Source: Hexactinellida sp. DTS-2022 (Eukaryota > Porifera > Hexactinellida). Taken from it: DNA of 64,000 nt. The position numbers were made by a program, and so were the translations under genes. Below the pieces are notes generated by a model. That model ran no database searches. It saw only the letters and a list, made by a program, of their open reading frames with translations, and was not told the DNA's origin. Location: positions 3,782,001 through 3,846,000 of the forward strand of contig JAPNXP010000009.1 of NCBI GenBank assembly GCA_028753945.1, read 5' to 3'. Positions 53,828 to 64,000 of this stretch are shown piece by piece (within the stretch, counting starts at the first letter, position 1; each line of letters opens with the position of its first letter).

Positions 53828-55920
53828 GAATCAATAAAAAACATTTTAGGTGCAATGACTGTTAAAAAACACGTAAATAAACAAATTCGGAGTTTTAACG
53901 ACGTTCCCAGCAGTTTAGTTTCATGCTAAACATTTAATATCTTTGAAAATGTACTGAGAGAACATCTAGAATTAGACTTCGTTCATTTTAGAGATATCAA
54001 TCAAGAAAAAACATTTTTTGGTCTAATAAGTGTTAAAAATTCCCAAATTGATAAATTCGCGAATTAAAGACATTCCTGTCTGTGTATTTTCATGCTGAAA
54101 TATATATACAGTCAAAAGTGTCCAGACAGTGCCCCTAAAATCGCACTCCGTTCATTTACATTCATTTAAAAGCTATCAATCAAGAAAAAGAGCTTTTTTG
54201 GTCGTATGACTGTCAAATAGACCCAATTTGATAGATTCGTGAATTTAAGGAGGTTTCCGGCTGTTTCTTTTGGTGTTAAAAATTAAATATCGTCAAAAGT
54301 GTCCTTGAAATGGCATTCTGTTCATCTACATTAATTTAAGAAAATTCAACAAGTAAAAAATAATTTTGGTGGATTGAATGTCAAATAGACCCAATTTGAT
54401 AAATTCCGTAAATTAAGGTAGTTCACGGCTGTTTCTTTTAATGCTAAAATTATTTTTCGTCAAGTGTCCAAACAGTCTCCTTGAAATTGCACTTCGATCA
54501 TTTACATTCATTTAAGAACTATAAATCAAGAAAAACCTCTTTTTGGTCCATTTACTTTCAGAAAACTCCCAAATTGATAAATTCGTGGTTTAAGGACCTT
54601 ACGACTATTTCTTTGATGATAAAAATAATATATCGGAAAAAGTGACCAGACGGTGACGCTGAAATTGAAGTTCGTTCATTTACATTCATTTAAGAGCTAT
54701 TTATCAAGAAAAATCCTTTTTTGGTCGAATGACTGTCAAATAGACACAATTTGATAAATTCGTAATTTAAACACGTTGCCGTATGTTTCTTTTCATACTA
54801 AAATTAAATATCGTCAAAATTGTCCAGACTGTGGCCCTGATATTGCACTTCGTTTATTACATTCATTAAGAGTTAGAAATCTTTTTTAGTCCAATGACTG
54901 TCAAAAAGCACACAAATTGATAAATTCGTGATTTTAAGTACGTTTCCGAGGGTTTCTTTTCATGCTAAAAATTATAAATGGTCTAAAGTGTCCAAACTGT
55001 GCCCTTGAAATTGCACTCTGTTCAATTACATTCACTAAAGAGCTATCAATCAAGAAAAATCCTTTTTGGTCAAATGACTGTCAAATACACACAATTTAAT
55101 AATTTGTAATTTAAGCAAGTTGCCGATATTTCTGTTCATTCTAAAATTTATATATCGTCAAAAGTGCCCAAACAGTGCCCCTGAAATTGCAGTTCGTTCA
55201 TTTAAATTCATTTTAGAGCAATAAATCAAGAAAAATCAATTTTTGGTCCTATGACTGTCAAAAAACACGAAAATTGAAAAATTCGTGAATTTAAGGACTT
55301 TACCGATGGTTTCTTTTCATGCTAAAAATTATCTATAGTCAAAAGTGTGCAGACAGTACCCTTGAAATTGCCTTTCGAAAATTTACATTGATTTATTTAA
55401 TTTAAATCCTGAAAAAATGTTTTTGTCCAATAACTGTCAAATATATCTCGAATAAATAAATTCGTAGTTTATGGACGTTGCCTATAGTTTCTTTTGATGC
55501 TAAAAATTACTTATCGTCAAAGGTGTCCAAAAGGTTCCCTGAAATTGCACTTCGATCATTTTCATTCATTTAAAAACTATAAATCCAGAAAAACCATTTT
55601 TTGGTCGAATGACTTCCAAAAAACTCCCAAAAGATAAATTCGTGAATTTTAGGTCAGTTCATTCTAAAAATTCTATATCGTCAAGTGTCCAAAAAGTTCC
55701 CCTGAAACTTCACTTCTATCATTTTCATTCATTTAAAAACTATAAATCCAGAAAAACCATTTTTTGGTCGAATGACTTTCAAAAAACTCCCAAATGATAA
55801 ATTCGTGAATTTAGGATGTTCCCATCATTTTCAGTTCATTCTAAAAATTCTATATCGTCAAAAGTGTCCAAACTGTGCCCGTGAAATTGCAGTTCGTTCA
55901 TTTACATTCATTTAAACTCT
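53828..55920 (+). repeat. ~175-bp diverged tandem repeats, main array
   Basis: About eleven to twelve units, 165-185 bp apart, each with TCAAGAAAAA, TTTTGGTC-x-AATGACTGTC, GATAAATTCGTGAATTTAAG, TTCTTTTCATGCTAAAA, TATCGTCAAAAGTGTCC and TGAAATTGCACTTCGTTCAT in that order. Units are strongly diverged, implying age. No coding; ORF 55609-55797 is a by-product. Confidence 0.85.
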
Positions 55921-56215
55921 TAAATGGATGTATATGAACAAAGTGTAATTTCAGGGGTATTGTTTGGACACCTTTGACGATGAATAATTTCTAGCATCAA
56001 AGAAACAACCGGCAACGTCCTTAAACCTCTAAATCTGTCAATTTGGTAGTTTTTTGACAGTCATTGCACCAAAATAATGTTTTTCTCAAATTAAGATCTT
56101 TAATGATTGTAAATGAACAAAGTGTAATTTCAGGGATATTGTTTGGACACCTTTGAAGAGAAATAATTTCAGGCATCAAAAGTAACAACCGGTAACGTCC
56201 TTAAATGGTGTGTTA
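55921..56215 (-). repeat. ~175-bp repeats, reversed orientation
   Basis: About one and a half units in the reverse orientation (GAACAAAGTGTAATTTCAGG, ACACCTTTGACGATGAATAA), abutting the main array at 55920 and the P-like relic at 56217. Confidence 0.75.
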
Positions 56216-56216
56216 A

Positions 56217-56309
56217 CGTTGAATAATTTCCATACAGTAAGAAGGGTATCAACAAACTCAGGAGTATTCTTTCTATATTCTGGATAACGCAATTCGTTCT
56301 GGATAGTTA
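56217..56309 (-). pseudogene. P-like transposase piece left of Academ insert
   Basis: On the minus strand reads QNELRYPEYRKNTPEFVDTL and TVWKLFNVN, matching NSKRTEFESRKSCEFLDIII and KVWKIFNIN of the P-like gene at 6726-8950 (about 8510-8590). It continues the relic at 61881-63395, from which it is separated by the Academ element and its TTA duplication. Confidence 0.8.
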
Positions 56310-56763
56310 TAGTACAGTCATTTTATGAGAAAATAAGGCTGAACCTCGGACAAATTGCAACAGAAAATGTATGACCTGTTTTAAGTTCCTAGGTGTATCC
56401 CATTTAACATATAAAAACTCTTAAGGAATCCAAGTAGGGGAAAGTAATAAAATTGAGGTCGCCGATTTTATTCCCCTTTTGAAATCGCCGAAAGTTCCCT
56501 GTTAGGTGAAATTTTACTTTCTTTTCTAATCTACTTATAATCACCAGATTTGAACTCAGCATTAAAATTTCAGTAATTTGATATGTCATGCGACCATATT
56601 TGGAGTCATATTTCCCTGGCAACCCCAAAATATCTCAGGAATGTAACAACATTCCATTCCTTTTATAAAATTTCCTCCAATCGAGTGACACCTCTTTCGA
56701 CTCCTCCCATCAATATGAGACTAACTAGACAAAATACAACTTTCGGAATTGTGAATTGGTCAT
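56310..56763 (+). repeat. Left inverted arm of the Academ-type element
   Basis: 454 bp, mirrored at 61427-61880. ORFs of 74 residues on each strand in the arms are reflections of one another and are not supported as genes. Confidence 0.92.
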
Positions 56764-56938
56764 CTAGACTTGTGTATACACGTCTTTTGTTTTATATGGA
56801 GCCCTAACTCAATTTGAGGCTCGGGTTCCTTATTTGTTTAGACAAATCTGAGCCTTCTTTAAAAAAGTTCCTTATTTAAAAAAGTAGTACGATATTCATG
56901 GTGCAGATTGTTATTAATCAGAAATTTTGCTAATTAGC

Positions 56939-57571
56939 ATGGAAGGATGTTCGCTATGCATAATTTGTAGCAAACCTACAGAAGGAGGGCGGCCTTCAGT
57001 TACCATTGGTGAAAAGGGGAGTTCAGCATCAACCGTGCAAGTGATGCTCGAAATGATCAAATTCACTCATTACCCGGACAACAAGTTCATGAAAATTGTC
57101 GAAAGGATTATTGTAATCCACAGCAAATATCCAGAGTATTTAAACAAAAGAAGCAAAAAGAACTGGAATCCACTACATTCCTTGACAACTATGTACTTCG
57201 TTCAGCAGTGGGAGAGTTCCACTTTGCTACTGACTGTCTATTCTGTGGGAATACAGTTAAATTTGTGGGTAAGAGGAAGAGTTGTGATGAAGTATTTAGA
57301 GTAAGGACAATCGAATTCAAAGACACTGTTTTGAGAACCTGCCTTGAAAGAAGTGATGAATGGGCAGCTACTGTACAGTCCCGTATTCTAAATGTGCATG
57401 ACTTGCATGCTGCAGATTCATTATACCATCAGGTGTGCAGTATCAATTTCGGTACCGGGAAGCAAATTCCTTCCATTCATCAGATCAGCGAATTCAAATC
57501 CAAAAGACCCAAACTAGGAAGGCCACAAGACGATGTAAGATATAATGCATTTCGAAAGTTGTCAACTTTCT
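56939..57571 (+). pseudogene. Academ-type protein, N-terminal part
   Basis: Starts MEGCSLCIICSKPTEGG (Cys pairs suggesting a zinc site); the frame shifts near 57020 to one reading HENCRKDYCNP, then ATDCLFCGNTVKF, RTCLERSDEWAATVQSRIL, DLHAADSLYHQVCSINF (ORF 57208-57573). The pattern CIIC, H-x-x-CRKDY, CLFC, YH-x-x-C looks like a multi-Cys/His recognition domain shared with the relic at 19.2-20.0 kb. A second shift near 57560 moves into the core frame. Confidence 0.7.
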
Positions 57572-57573
57572 AG

Positions 57574-59495
57574 AAGAAAATGATGATCAGGTCACAATTA
57601 ACGATCTTATTTCCCTTATGGAGGAAAATCTTCAGGGTTCAGGGTTTCAAGGATACGGTTACAAACACTTGAAACAAAAACTCAAGGAGCACTTTGCCAA
57701 CAGGATGATCCTAACTGAAATTAAAGGAAAGGAAAGTGTTGTTACTTTAATAACCTCAATCCAAGCTATCCTATATGACTTTTATTCTCTCAAGAAAGCA
57801 GATCATAGAACAGAAAAAATCAGATTCATTGAAACTGCTGCAAAACTTCTAATGGAAGACATCAAAGAAGTACAAATATCTCACGATGTCTATCCTTGTT
57901 CTGAAACTTTCAAGTCTGATAATGAGTGCATGAATTTTATTCCAGAAAGCCTCAGACTTTTCTTAAGGGGAATTACTGTTGGGAAGGATGTTCGTATGAA
58001 AACTGCTTCTATTGGGCAAGCGATGATGCAAGCATCCAGACCACGAGTCCTTCTAGCTCCACTACAAATAGGGTTGGGAGTACAATTGCATCATCATTTC
58101 GCATCACGTTTCCTTATCGATACCCTTCATCATCATGGATTCTGCTGCTCATACCAGGAAGTTCAGATGTTTGGGAGAAATGCAGCTGTCTCGCTTGGAA
58201 CTGACATACCTGGATATACTACTGGCTTTGTACAGTATGTTGCAGACATTGTGGATCATAACATCCAAACCCTGGACGGCAATAACACATTCCATGGAAT
58301 GGGAATAATTGCTGCTATTACTCCATCAATTAAGACTAGTAAACCCATCCGCAGAGTACAGGTTACTACGAGTGCTATATCCTTGATAGGACAAATTCCG
58401 ATCTTATATCATAGGGAAGAAAATCTTGGGATGACTGAAGTGACATACCGGAGGCTAATATTTATGAAAGCACGAGATCCCACGGCAGATCTTGACCTTC
58501 TCTGGAAGACGTCTATCCTGTTTGCCTCGTCAAGGCCAGGATGGTCAGGGATGATGCAATTGGTACATCATGGTACCCACCCGGGAAAATCATCAGTCAT
58601 GTTCCTCCCGGTTATTGACATGAATCCTACTAATGTCACCTGCATTTATTCTACATTGAGGTTTGTGTGTGAACATGCGGGCCGCCATGATGTGATACCT
58701 ATCATAACGTTTGACCAACCACTCTGGTGGAAAGCTCTCATGATAATTGTAACAGAGCATGTGGGAAGTGATTTGAGAAAAATAGTCTTGCGTCTTGGAG
58801 GATTTCACATGGAAATGAGTTTCTTGGGCTGTATTGGACATCTTTATGCCGAATCAGGGCTTAAGGAAGTGCTGGAGCTCATCTACGCGTCCAATGCAGT
58901 GGTGCACATAATGACTGGTAAGGCAATTGCACGAGCATTAAGAGCTCATATCATTGTCGATTCAGCACTTAATGGCTTGATTCTGTCAGATATTCTTGAT
59001 GTACCCTTGCCTCAGCACCCTGGAGAAACAGAAAATATGGAATCTTTTGAGACCACTGATGCGACATTATCTACATTATGAAATGGAAATCCTGACCTGA
59101 ATGAAGTTAGTGTCTTGTACAATAAACTATTTGATGGATCTGTCGATGCAGAGGAGGTTTGCAATTCTGTTGCGCTGAGTAGAATCAAGGACCTTATCAA
59201 ACGAAAATTAGAAACCTTGGAATTATCTAGGACTGCCACACTCTGGTTGCAGTACATGAGTATGGTGGATATCCTTCGCAAGTTTATAAAAGCAGAGCGT
59301 ACTGGAAACTGGTTATTGCACCTTGAGGCTGTTTCGGAAATGCTTCCCTTCCTAGCAGCATCTGGACACAATCTCTACACGAAATCAGCCCTTGTTTATT
59401 TGCAACGGATGCACGATCTAATGGTTGAACATCCAAACATTTACCAGCAATTTGAAGAAGGTTATCATGTAATTAGACGAAGTGATCGTCTATAG
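57574..59495 (+). pseudogene. Academ-type protein, large core
   Basis: ORF 57618-59081 (487 codons) plus 59115-59495 in the same frame after one TGA at 59079-59081. Notable blocks: SRPRVLLAPLQIGLGVQLHHH, HHHGFCCSYQEVQMFGRNA, then IITFDQPLWWKA (about 58710), LRLGGFHMEMSFLGCIGHLY (about 58790-58850) and the GKAIARALRAHIIVDSALNG helix region. The DQPLW and GGFHMEMSFLG blocks also occur, diverged, at 25.5-25.7 kb. I recognise the family as large unannotated proteins common in invertebrate genomes but cannot assign each block a reaction. The opposite-strand ORFs are shadows. Confidence 0.7.
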
Positions 59496-60892
59496 GCTGG
59501 CTTGTCTCCAGATCTAATCATTGAACAGGTGCTGATGAGAAGTATGAAAACTAGTGGTGGCCTAACTAGAGGGCGAGGAATGACAGAGCAACAACGTCTA
59601 ATATGGCTGCTCTCCATGCCGGCTTGCGCTGAAATTAACAATGTTATGCAGGAGCTAACAGTAGTAAACTACAACACAGGTGAGCAGTATAAAGACATGG
59701 CAAATGCTAGACAAGCACGTGACATGAAAGAGACAATTACTGTCCTACTTTTCTCAAGGAAAGAAATCCCTTCAGCTCTTATCAAAGCTTACGCAATATT
59801 TCAACTGGGGTCCACGCACACAGAACAGTTGATGTTGACAATGCGAAAGCAATTGGAAACATCATACTGGACAACATGGATGGACACACTGTTGCTGATT
59901 ACACATTCAGAAAGAAAGCTCAAGCGATCACCTTGGGTACAAAATCTTCAGTGAAAATTGATGGTGACAGTGTACATGTTGATCCTCAATTACTTTTCCA
60001 AAGATTGACCATTGTTGCAAAGGCATTATATAACCTTGAATCAGTTTTCAAGTACGAGCTGTGCAGCTATCCACCAGCTCTATACGATTCCTCTATGCTC
60101 CTAAGAGAGGCACAGAAGCCAGCACTAGCAGATGCCATTTGGGCCCTTCTAAAACCTGGTTCTCTAGAGATTAAAGGTGATATCCAGTACGTATTGGATG
60201 GTGGGGCACTAATTCAGCGCATCTCATGGTCACGAGGCTTTACATATAGAGAAATATGTAAATTGTACACCCAGTACGTCATAGTGAAGTATGGACAGGC
60301 AATTGTCGTGTTTGATGGTTATAACGGAATATCAACAAAGGACATGACACATCAGAGAAGGAAAGGGGGGTGTACTGGAGTAACAGTGACGTTTAATGAA
60401 GATATGCACCTCACAATGAAGAAGGATCAATTTCTGGCAAACACAACTAACAAGCAACGATTCATCACACTACTTAGTAACTACCTACAAGAGGTGAATT
60501 GCCAGACATATCATGTAACAGGTGATGCAGATCTCCTCATCCTTCAGAAATCTGTGGAGTCTGCGATTACAACCACCACCGTTCTTATTGGGGATGACAC
60601 CGATCTGATCATTCTACTTATCTACCACACCAATCTTGAGTCGCATGACATATTCTTCAGACCTGCACCTAAGAAGACTACAAAGATTCCACGTGTATGG
60701 GATATGAAAGCTGTCAAGATGCAATTAGGACCTGATATATGTACTCACATCCTCTTCCTACATGCTATCCTCGGTTGCGACACTACTTCCCACCTCTATG
60801 GCATAGGGAAGGGAGTTGCCCTTAAGCAATTTAACACCAACAGCAATTTTCGCAACAAGCCAAGGTATTTGACACAGAGTCAGCATCCATAA
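59496..60892 (+). pseudogene. Academ-type protein, PIN/XPG-like nuclease part
   Basis: After a TAG at 59493-59495 the frame continues (59502-59954), shifts near 59800, and ORF 59876-60892 carries a nuclease-like fold: VVFDGY (Asp147 of this ORF), GDADLLIL (Asp217, Asp219), GDDTDLIILL (Asp240, Asp241, Asp243) and HAILGCDTTSHLYGIGKG (Asp302), the acidic pattern and helix-hairpin-like glycine motif of the XPG/FEN family. It probably cuts DNA at element ends or flaps (inference). A further shift near 60850 leads to the CXC part. Confidence 0.75.
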
Positions 60893-61380
60893 AAGATATC
60901 GTAAAGGCAGGAGAGAATGCTCTGATGTGTCTTTACAAAGGTAACCATAGGGAAGACCTCAACTCGCTCCGATATAAGCGTTTCTGCGAGAAGGCCGCAA
61001 CTAGCACTTCACATGTGCAACCACAGAGTTTACCCCCTACTTCATCAGCAGCTAAGTATCACAGCCTTCGGGTTTATTACCAGATACAGGAGTGGAAGGG
61101 ATTTGGCGATAAAATTCGACCAGAAGAATGGGGATGGATTAAGATGAAAGAATTTGTTCCCGTACAAACTGACTTGGCACCAGCTCCTCAAGAACTCTTA
61201 CGGGTAATCAGATGCAACTGCCAGTCAGATTGCAGTAGTTTAAGATGTACATGCAAAAAGCATGGAATGGAGTGCTCGGCAGCATGTGGGAATTGCAGAG
61301 GGGCAGGATGCATCAATTCTAATCAGATTGAATTAGATGAAGAAGTTTCTTTTGAACTATCAGAAGATTCCACGATTTAA
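60893..61380 (+). pseudogene. Academ-type protein, C-terminal CXC domain
   Basis: ORF 60925-61380 (151 codons). Near its end nine Cys occur in the spacing C-x-C-x3-C-x4-C-x-C-x6-C-x3-C-x2-C-x4-C (about 61213-61312), with the CKKHGMEC core of tesmin/TSO1-type CXC domains, which bind zinc and DNA. Before it, WGWIKMKEFVPVQTDLAPAP is a linker. It ends in TAA at 61378-61380, 47 bp before the right arm. This is the C-terminus of the same coding series as the three parts before it, reached by a frame shift. Confidence 0.8.
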
Positions 61381-61426
61381 GAGTTTGAATAAGTTTTATT
61401 CCGTTAGAATACTTTTTCACCGGAAT

Positions 61427-61880
61427 ATGACCAATTCACAATTCCGAAAGTTGTATTTTGCCTAGTTAGTCTCATATTGATGGGAGGAGTCGAAAGAGGT
61501 GTCACTCGATTGGAGGAAATTTTATAAAAGGAATGGAATGTTGCTACATTCCTGAGATATTTTGGGGTTGCCAGGGAAATATGACTCCAAATATGGTCGC
61601 ATGACATATCAAATTACTGAAATTTTAATGCTGAGTTCAAATCTGGTGATTATAAGTAGATTAGAAAAGAAATTAAAATTTCACCTAACAGGGAACTTTC
61701 GGCGATTTCAAAAGGGGAATAAAATCGGCGACCTCAATTTTATTACTTTCCCCTACTTGGATTCCTTAAGAGTTTTTATATGTTAAATGGGATACACCTA
61801 GGAACTTAAAACAGGTCATACATTTTCTGTTGCAATTTGTCCGAGGTTCAGCCTTATTTTCTCATAAAATGACTGTACTA
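61427..61880 (-). repeat. Right inverted arm of the Academ-type element
   Basis: Mirror of 56310-56763, followed by the TTA duplication at 61881-61883. Confidence 0.92.
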
Positions 61881-63395
61881 TTAGCACAGATATTGTTAAT
61901 TCGTTAACTACTTTCAAAACCCTTTTGACATTTTGACGCTCAAAGCTAGACGGAAAACAGGACTTCATAGTCAAATGAGGAGCTAACTTGGCTAAACATG
62001 TTCTTTCTGAATTATATAATTGACGTACATCTTCAAAGGATGCACAACCGAACATAAGGGGATCACAATAATTAACTATAAAATTTACCAAATTTGGAAA
62101 AATGAAATCTTTCAGATTTAACCAGTTATTACGAATTCTTTTTAATATGTCTACAAAATCAAATGTCAGAAAGAGTATTATATTGCTGTCAAATTGGTGA
62201 GACACGTTGGTCTACAACTTTCCATTAGAGGAAAAGAATTTAGACAGATTTACATTTAATGGATAATTATCAGTGGAAATGACTTGCACCTTTTGACAGC
62301 AATGCTCGATATCTATTATGCAAGATTTAATGATTGGAATATCTTTTCAACAGAGATGGATGCACAGGGTAATAAACGGTAAATACAAGACCTTTTTATG
62401 TAAACTAGAGACCTTAATCGCGAATACAGTTCTCGTTGGATCATCAGGAGTTAAGTTTGGAACATATATTAATCCACCCCTATAGGAAATATCAGTTCTA
62501 ACATGAATTTAATCCATTTGAACTATGACATTTCTTTCCTCTGGATTAAACCAGGAAGTGGCATGGCGAAGATATGTACAAAAATCGTTTTCAAGACCAA
62601 ATGAAGCATAGTTTCTCTATTGTATGAACATGAGGAAGAGAGATACAGTTTAAACTCTGAAGATTCTTATAACAAGCAGGAGAAATCAAATGTTTTTTAC
62701 TTGCCAGGATTTGTGTTATGACGTTGTACCTTCGTCTGTTCTTGGAGCTAAATGTATTTTCTAATTGACCCAGTATGAATTCCAAACGCGGTAATTCTGA
62801 GGAATCATTATTATGTCATTATTAAGTAGTAATTACTAGTAAATCATTGATGACCTCCTTAATATGCTCTTTGGCTCGAGGAAAATTAATCAACTCCTTA
62901 GTATTTTTATAACTAGAGTTGTTTTTCAAAGCAAGTTCCTGCAAAACAGATTCAATTTCTCGGATCTCACTAATTGCAGCAATGGGAACGGATATACTCT
63001 GTCCATTAAAATAGGCTGAAGTGGGTAAATAAGCATTGATTTCAAGGTACAAATCTACGGAGATATTTTTCAGTCATTCAAGTCATTAGCGAGAATACCA
63101 ACTATTAGGTAAAGAAATCGAGGTTAACTTATCTTTCAAGTCCTATAGAGAGTTTACCACAAACTTCTCTTTCTCTTGACTCTCGGATCTCAAGCTGAAT
63201 TGTAGTGTTTGGTTCATCCTCTTTTGCATCGTATGACAAGCGATTCCGTTTGTTAGGTTTGGATGAGTAATATGCCGGGCAGCCAGGCAGTAAACTTGGT
63301 ACAGCGCCTTCCTTCAGCTTTGGCTTCGCCCGCGGTACTTCAGTAAAAGTACCATCTACTTTTGGGACTTGGAAAGTGTAGTATATGTCTTCTTT
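61881..63395 (-). pseudogene. P-like transposase relic, minus strand
   Basis: From 63395 downward: HFQKEDI and KVDGTFTEVPRAKPKLKE (end of a THAP domain), AVPSLLPGCPAYYS, then ISVPIAAISEIREIESVLQEL (62822-63052), FILGQLENTFSSKNRRRYN and HLISPACYKNLQSLNCISLP (62591-62785), and TFDFVDILKRIRNNWLN (61816-62205). The order matches the P-like gene at 29082. Its continuation is at 56217-56309 beyond the Academ insert. Multiple stops and shifts; the first catalytic Asp region is damaged (IQMD-like text near 62520). The N-terminal half of THAP is not seen. Confidence 0.8.
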
Positions 63396-64000
63396 CTGAA
63401 AATGGTAGATACATACATACCACCTTCAGGTCACCGATATCCTCGCGACGAAGAGGCATGCTCAGGCATGATTCAGGGTTGGTGGATTTTGAGGCATCTT
63501 GATCACAGGAACATGGACATCTGGGTTGTAAATTTGTAATTGCTCTAGCATCCGGGAACAGAACACGAGTTAGTCATGAATAGAAGCTAATATGAATATA
63601 ATACCAAAGCGAAATTAAAAGGATGATATTGTACGTCATAGAAGAGTTTGGGATATAATCTGATCAATAGTTGTATATATTTCAAGAATATTTCTAATTA
63701 ATGTGGTTAATTATTAATATAATTTTTGAAATTAAATATTGTGGTTGGATAAATATTACCATCTTCTCCTTCATCCTTGGTCCATATTTTCTAGGTTACT
63801 GTCAGGACATATATAGAGTAGGCTATATCCCAGGTAAAGCTGAAAATTTGTATACAGGGGTAATTTTGTACTGCGACAACTATCTATTGGTTTTTGAAGA
63901 GAAATATTCACATTTAATGGTGGCAAAATATGTTAGCCAATTAAATTCGAGGGTTTGTTAGTATGGATTAGCATTACTTCATTCAATTTGTATAAATAGA
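63396..64000. other. AT-rich end of window, nothing firm
   Basis: ORF 63701-63961 (86 codons, hydrophobic N-terminus) has no recognisable similarity and AT-driven composition; I do not call it a gene. No P-like terminus was found here. Confidence 0.35.

Larger units (their letters stand above)
56310..61880 (+). mobile_element. Academ-type transposon with 454-bp inverted ends
   Basis: Arms 56310-56763 and 61427-61880 are reverse complements with only a few differences, starting TAGTACAGTCATTTTATGAG. TTA flanks both ends (56307-56309, 61881-61883), a 3-bp duplication as reported for Academ. Between them lies one plus-strand coding series: Cys-rich N-terminus, large core, PIN/XPG-like nuclease, CXC zinc domain. 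The XPG plus Cys-rich combination is my reason for the Academ assignment. Inserted in a minus-strand P-like gene. Confidence 0.8.

Noticed and set aside
56404-56807. 74-residue ORF occurring at both 56.5 and 61.6 kb
   Set aside because: Exact mirror copies in the two inverted arms; no homology recognised, so treated as noncoding arm sequence.
63701-63961. 86-codon ORF near the window end
   Set aside because: AT-driven hydrophobic composition, no recognisable motif, and the gene may lie outside the window; evidence is too weak.

Overview
This window reads as an AT-rich invertebrate animal genome. The only ordinary host gene I can support is an uninterrupted JNK-pathway kinase kinase gene (MKK7/hemipterous type) at 2182-3699; its S-x-A-K-T activation loop is metazoan. 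I cannot name the species. No rRNA, tRNA, CRISPR array or clear retroelement reverse transcriptase was seen.

Nearly everything else is DNA transposons inserted into one another, and many insertions can be ordered by their target-site duplications (TSDs). Block 1 (about 5.3-14.3 kb): a PIF/Harbinger element (transposase plus Myb/SANT gene) was split by a THAP/P-like element, a TTAA-flanked element and a MULE; the MULE carries a hAT-type MITE. Block 2 (15.0-17.3 kb): a palindromic element holding a Helitron, which holds a hAT-type element. Block 3 (19.2-26.7 kb): a decayed gene of the Academ-like kind, cut by a palindromic P-type MITE (itself holding Helitron sequence and a TTAA element), a CATG-flanked element, a hAT/TTAA nest and a Tigger-type MITE. 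Then come a Merlin relic (27.1-27.6 kb) and an almost intact THAP/P-like transposon (28662-32241; 8-bp TSD AGTGATAT, ~330-bp inverted ends, 850-codon gene with a single stop).

From 33 to 39 kb lie nested hAT-type and Tigger-type MITEs. Block 4 (39.0-48.6 kb): a hAT transposase gene of the ZMYM/DUF4371 type interrupted by a Helitron, several MITEs and a 5.6-kb Ginger-type integrase transposon with a 4-bp TSD. From 49 to 56 kb: a P-like fragment, nested hAT-type elements, then diverged ~175-bp tandem repeats in inverted arrangement. Block 5 (56.3-61.9 kb): an Academ-type transposon with 454-bp inverted ends encoding a large core protein, a PIN/XPG-like nuclease and a C-terminal CXC zinc-binding domain, inserted into a minus-strand P-like relic that runs to about 63.4 kb.

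The strongest novelty candidates are the CXC/XPG Academ element, the MULE with FLYWCH and C-terminal RING domains and palindromic-array ends, the nearly whole P-like element, and the P MITE carrying Helitron sequence.
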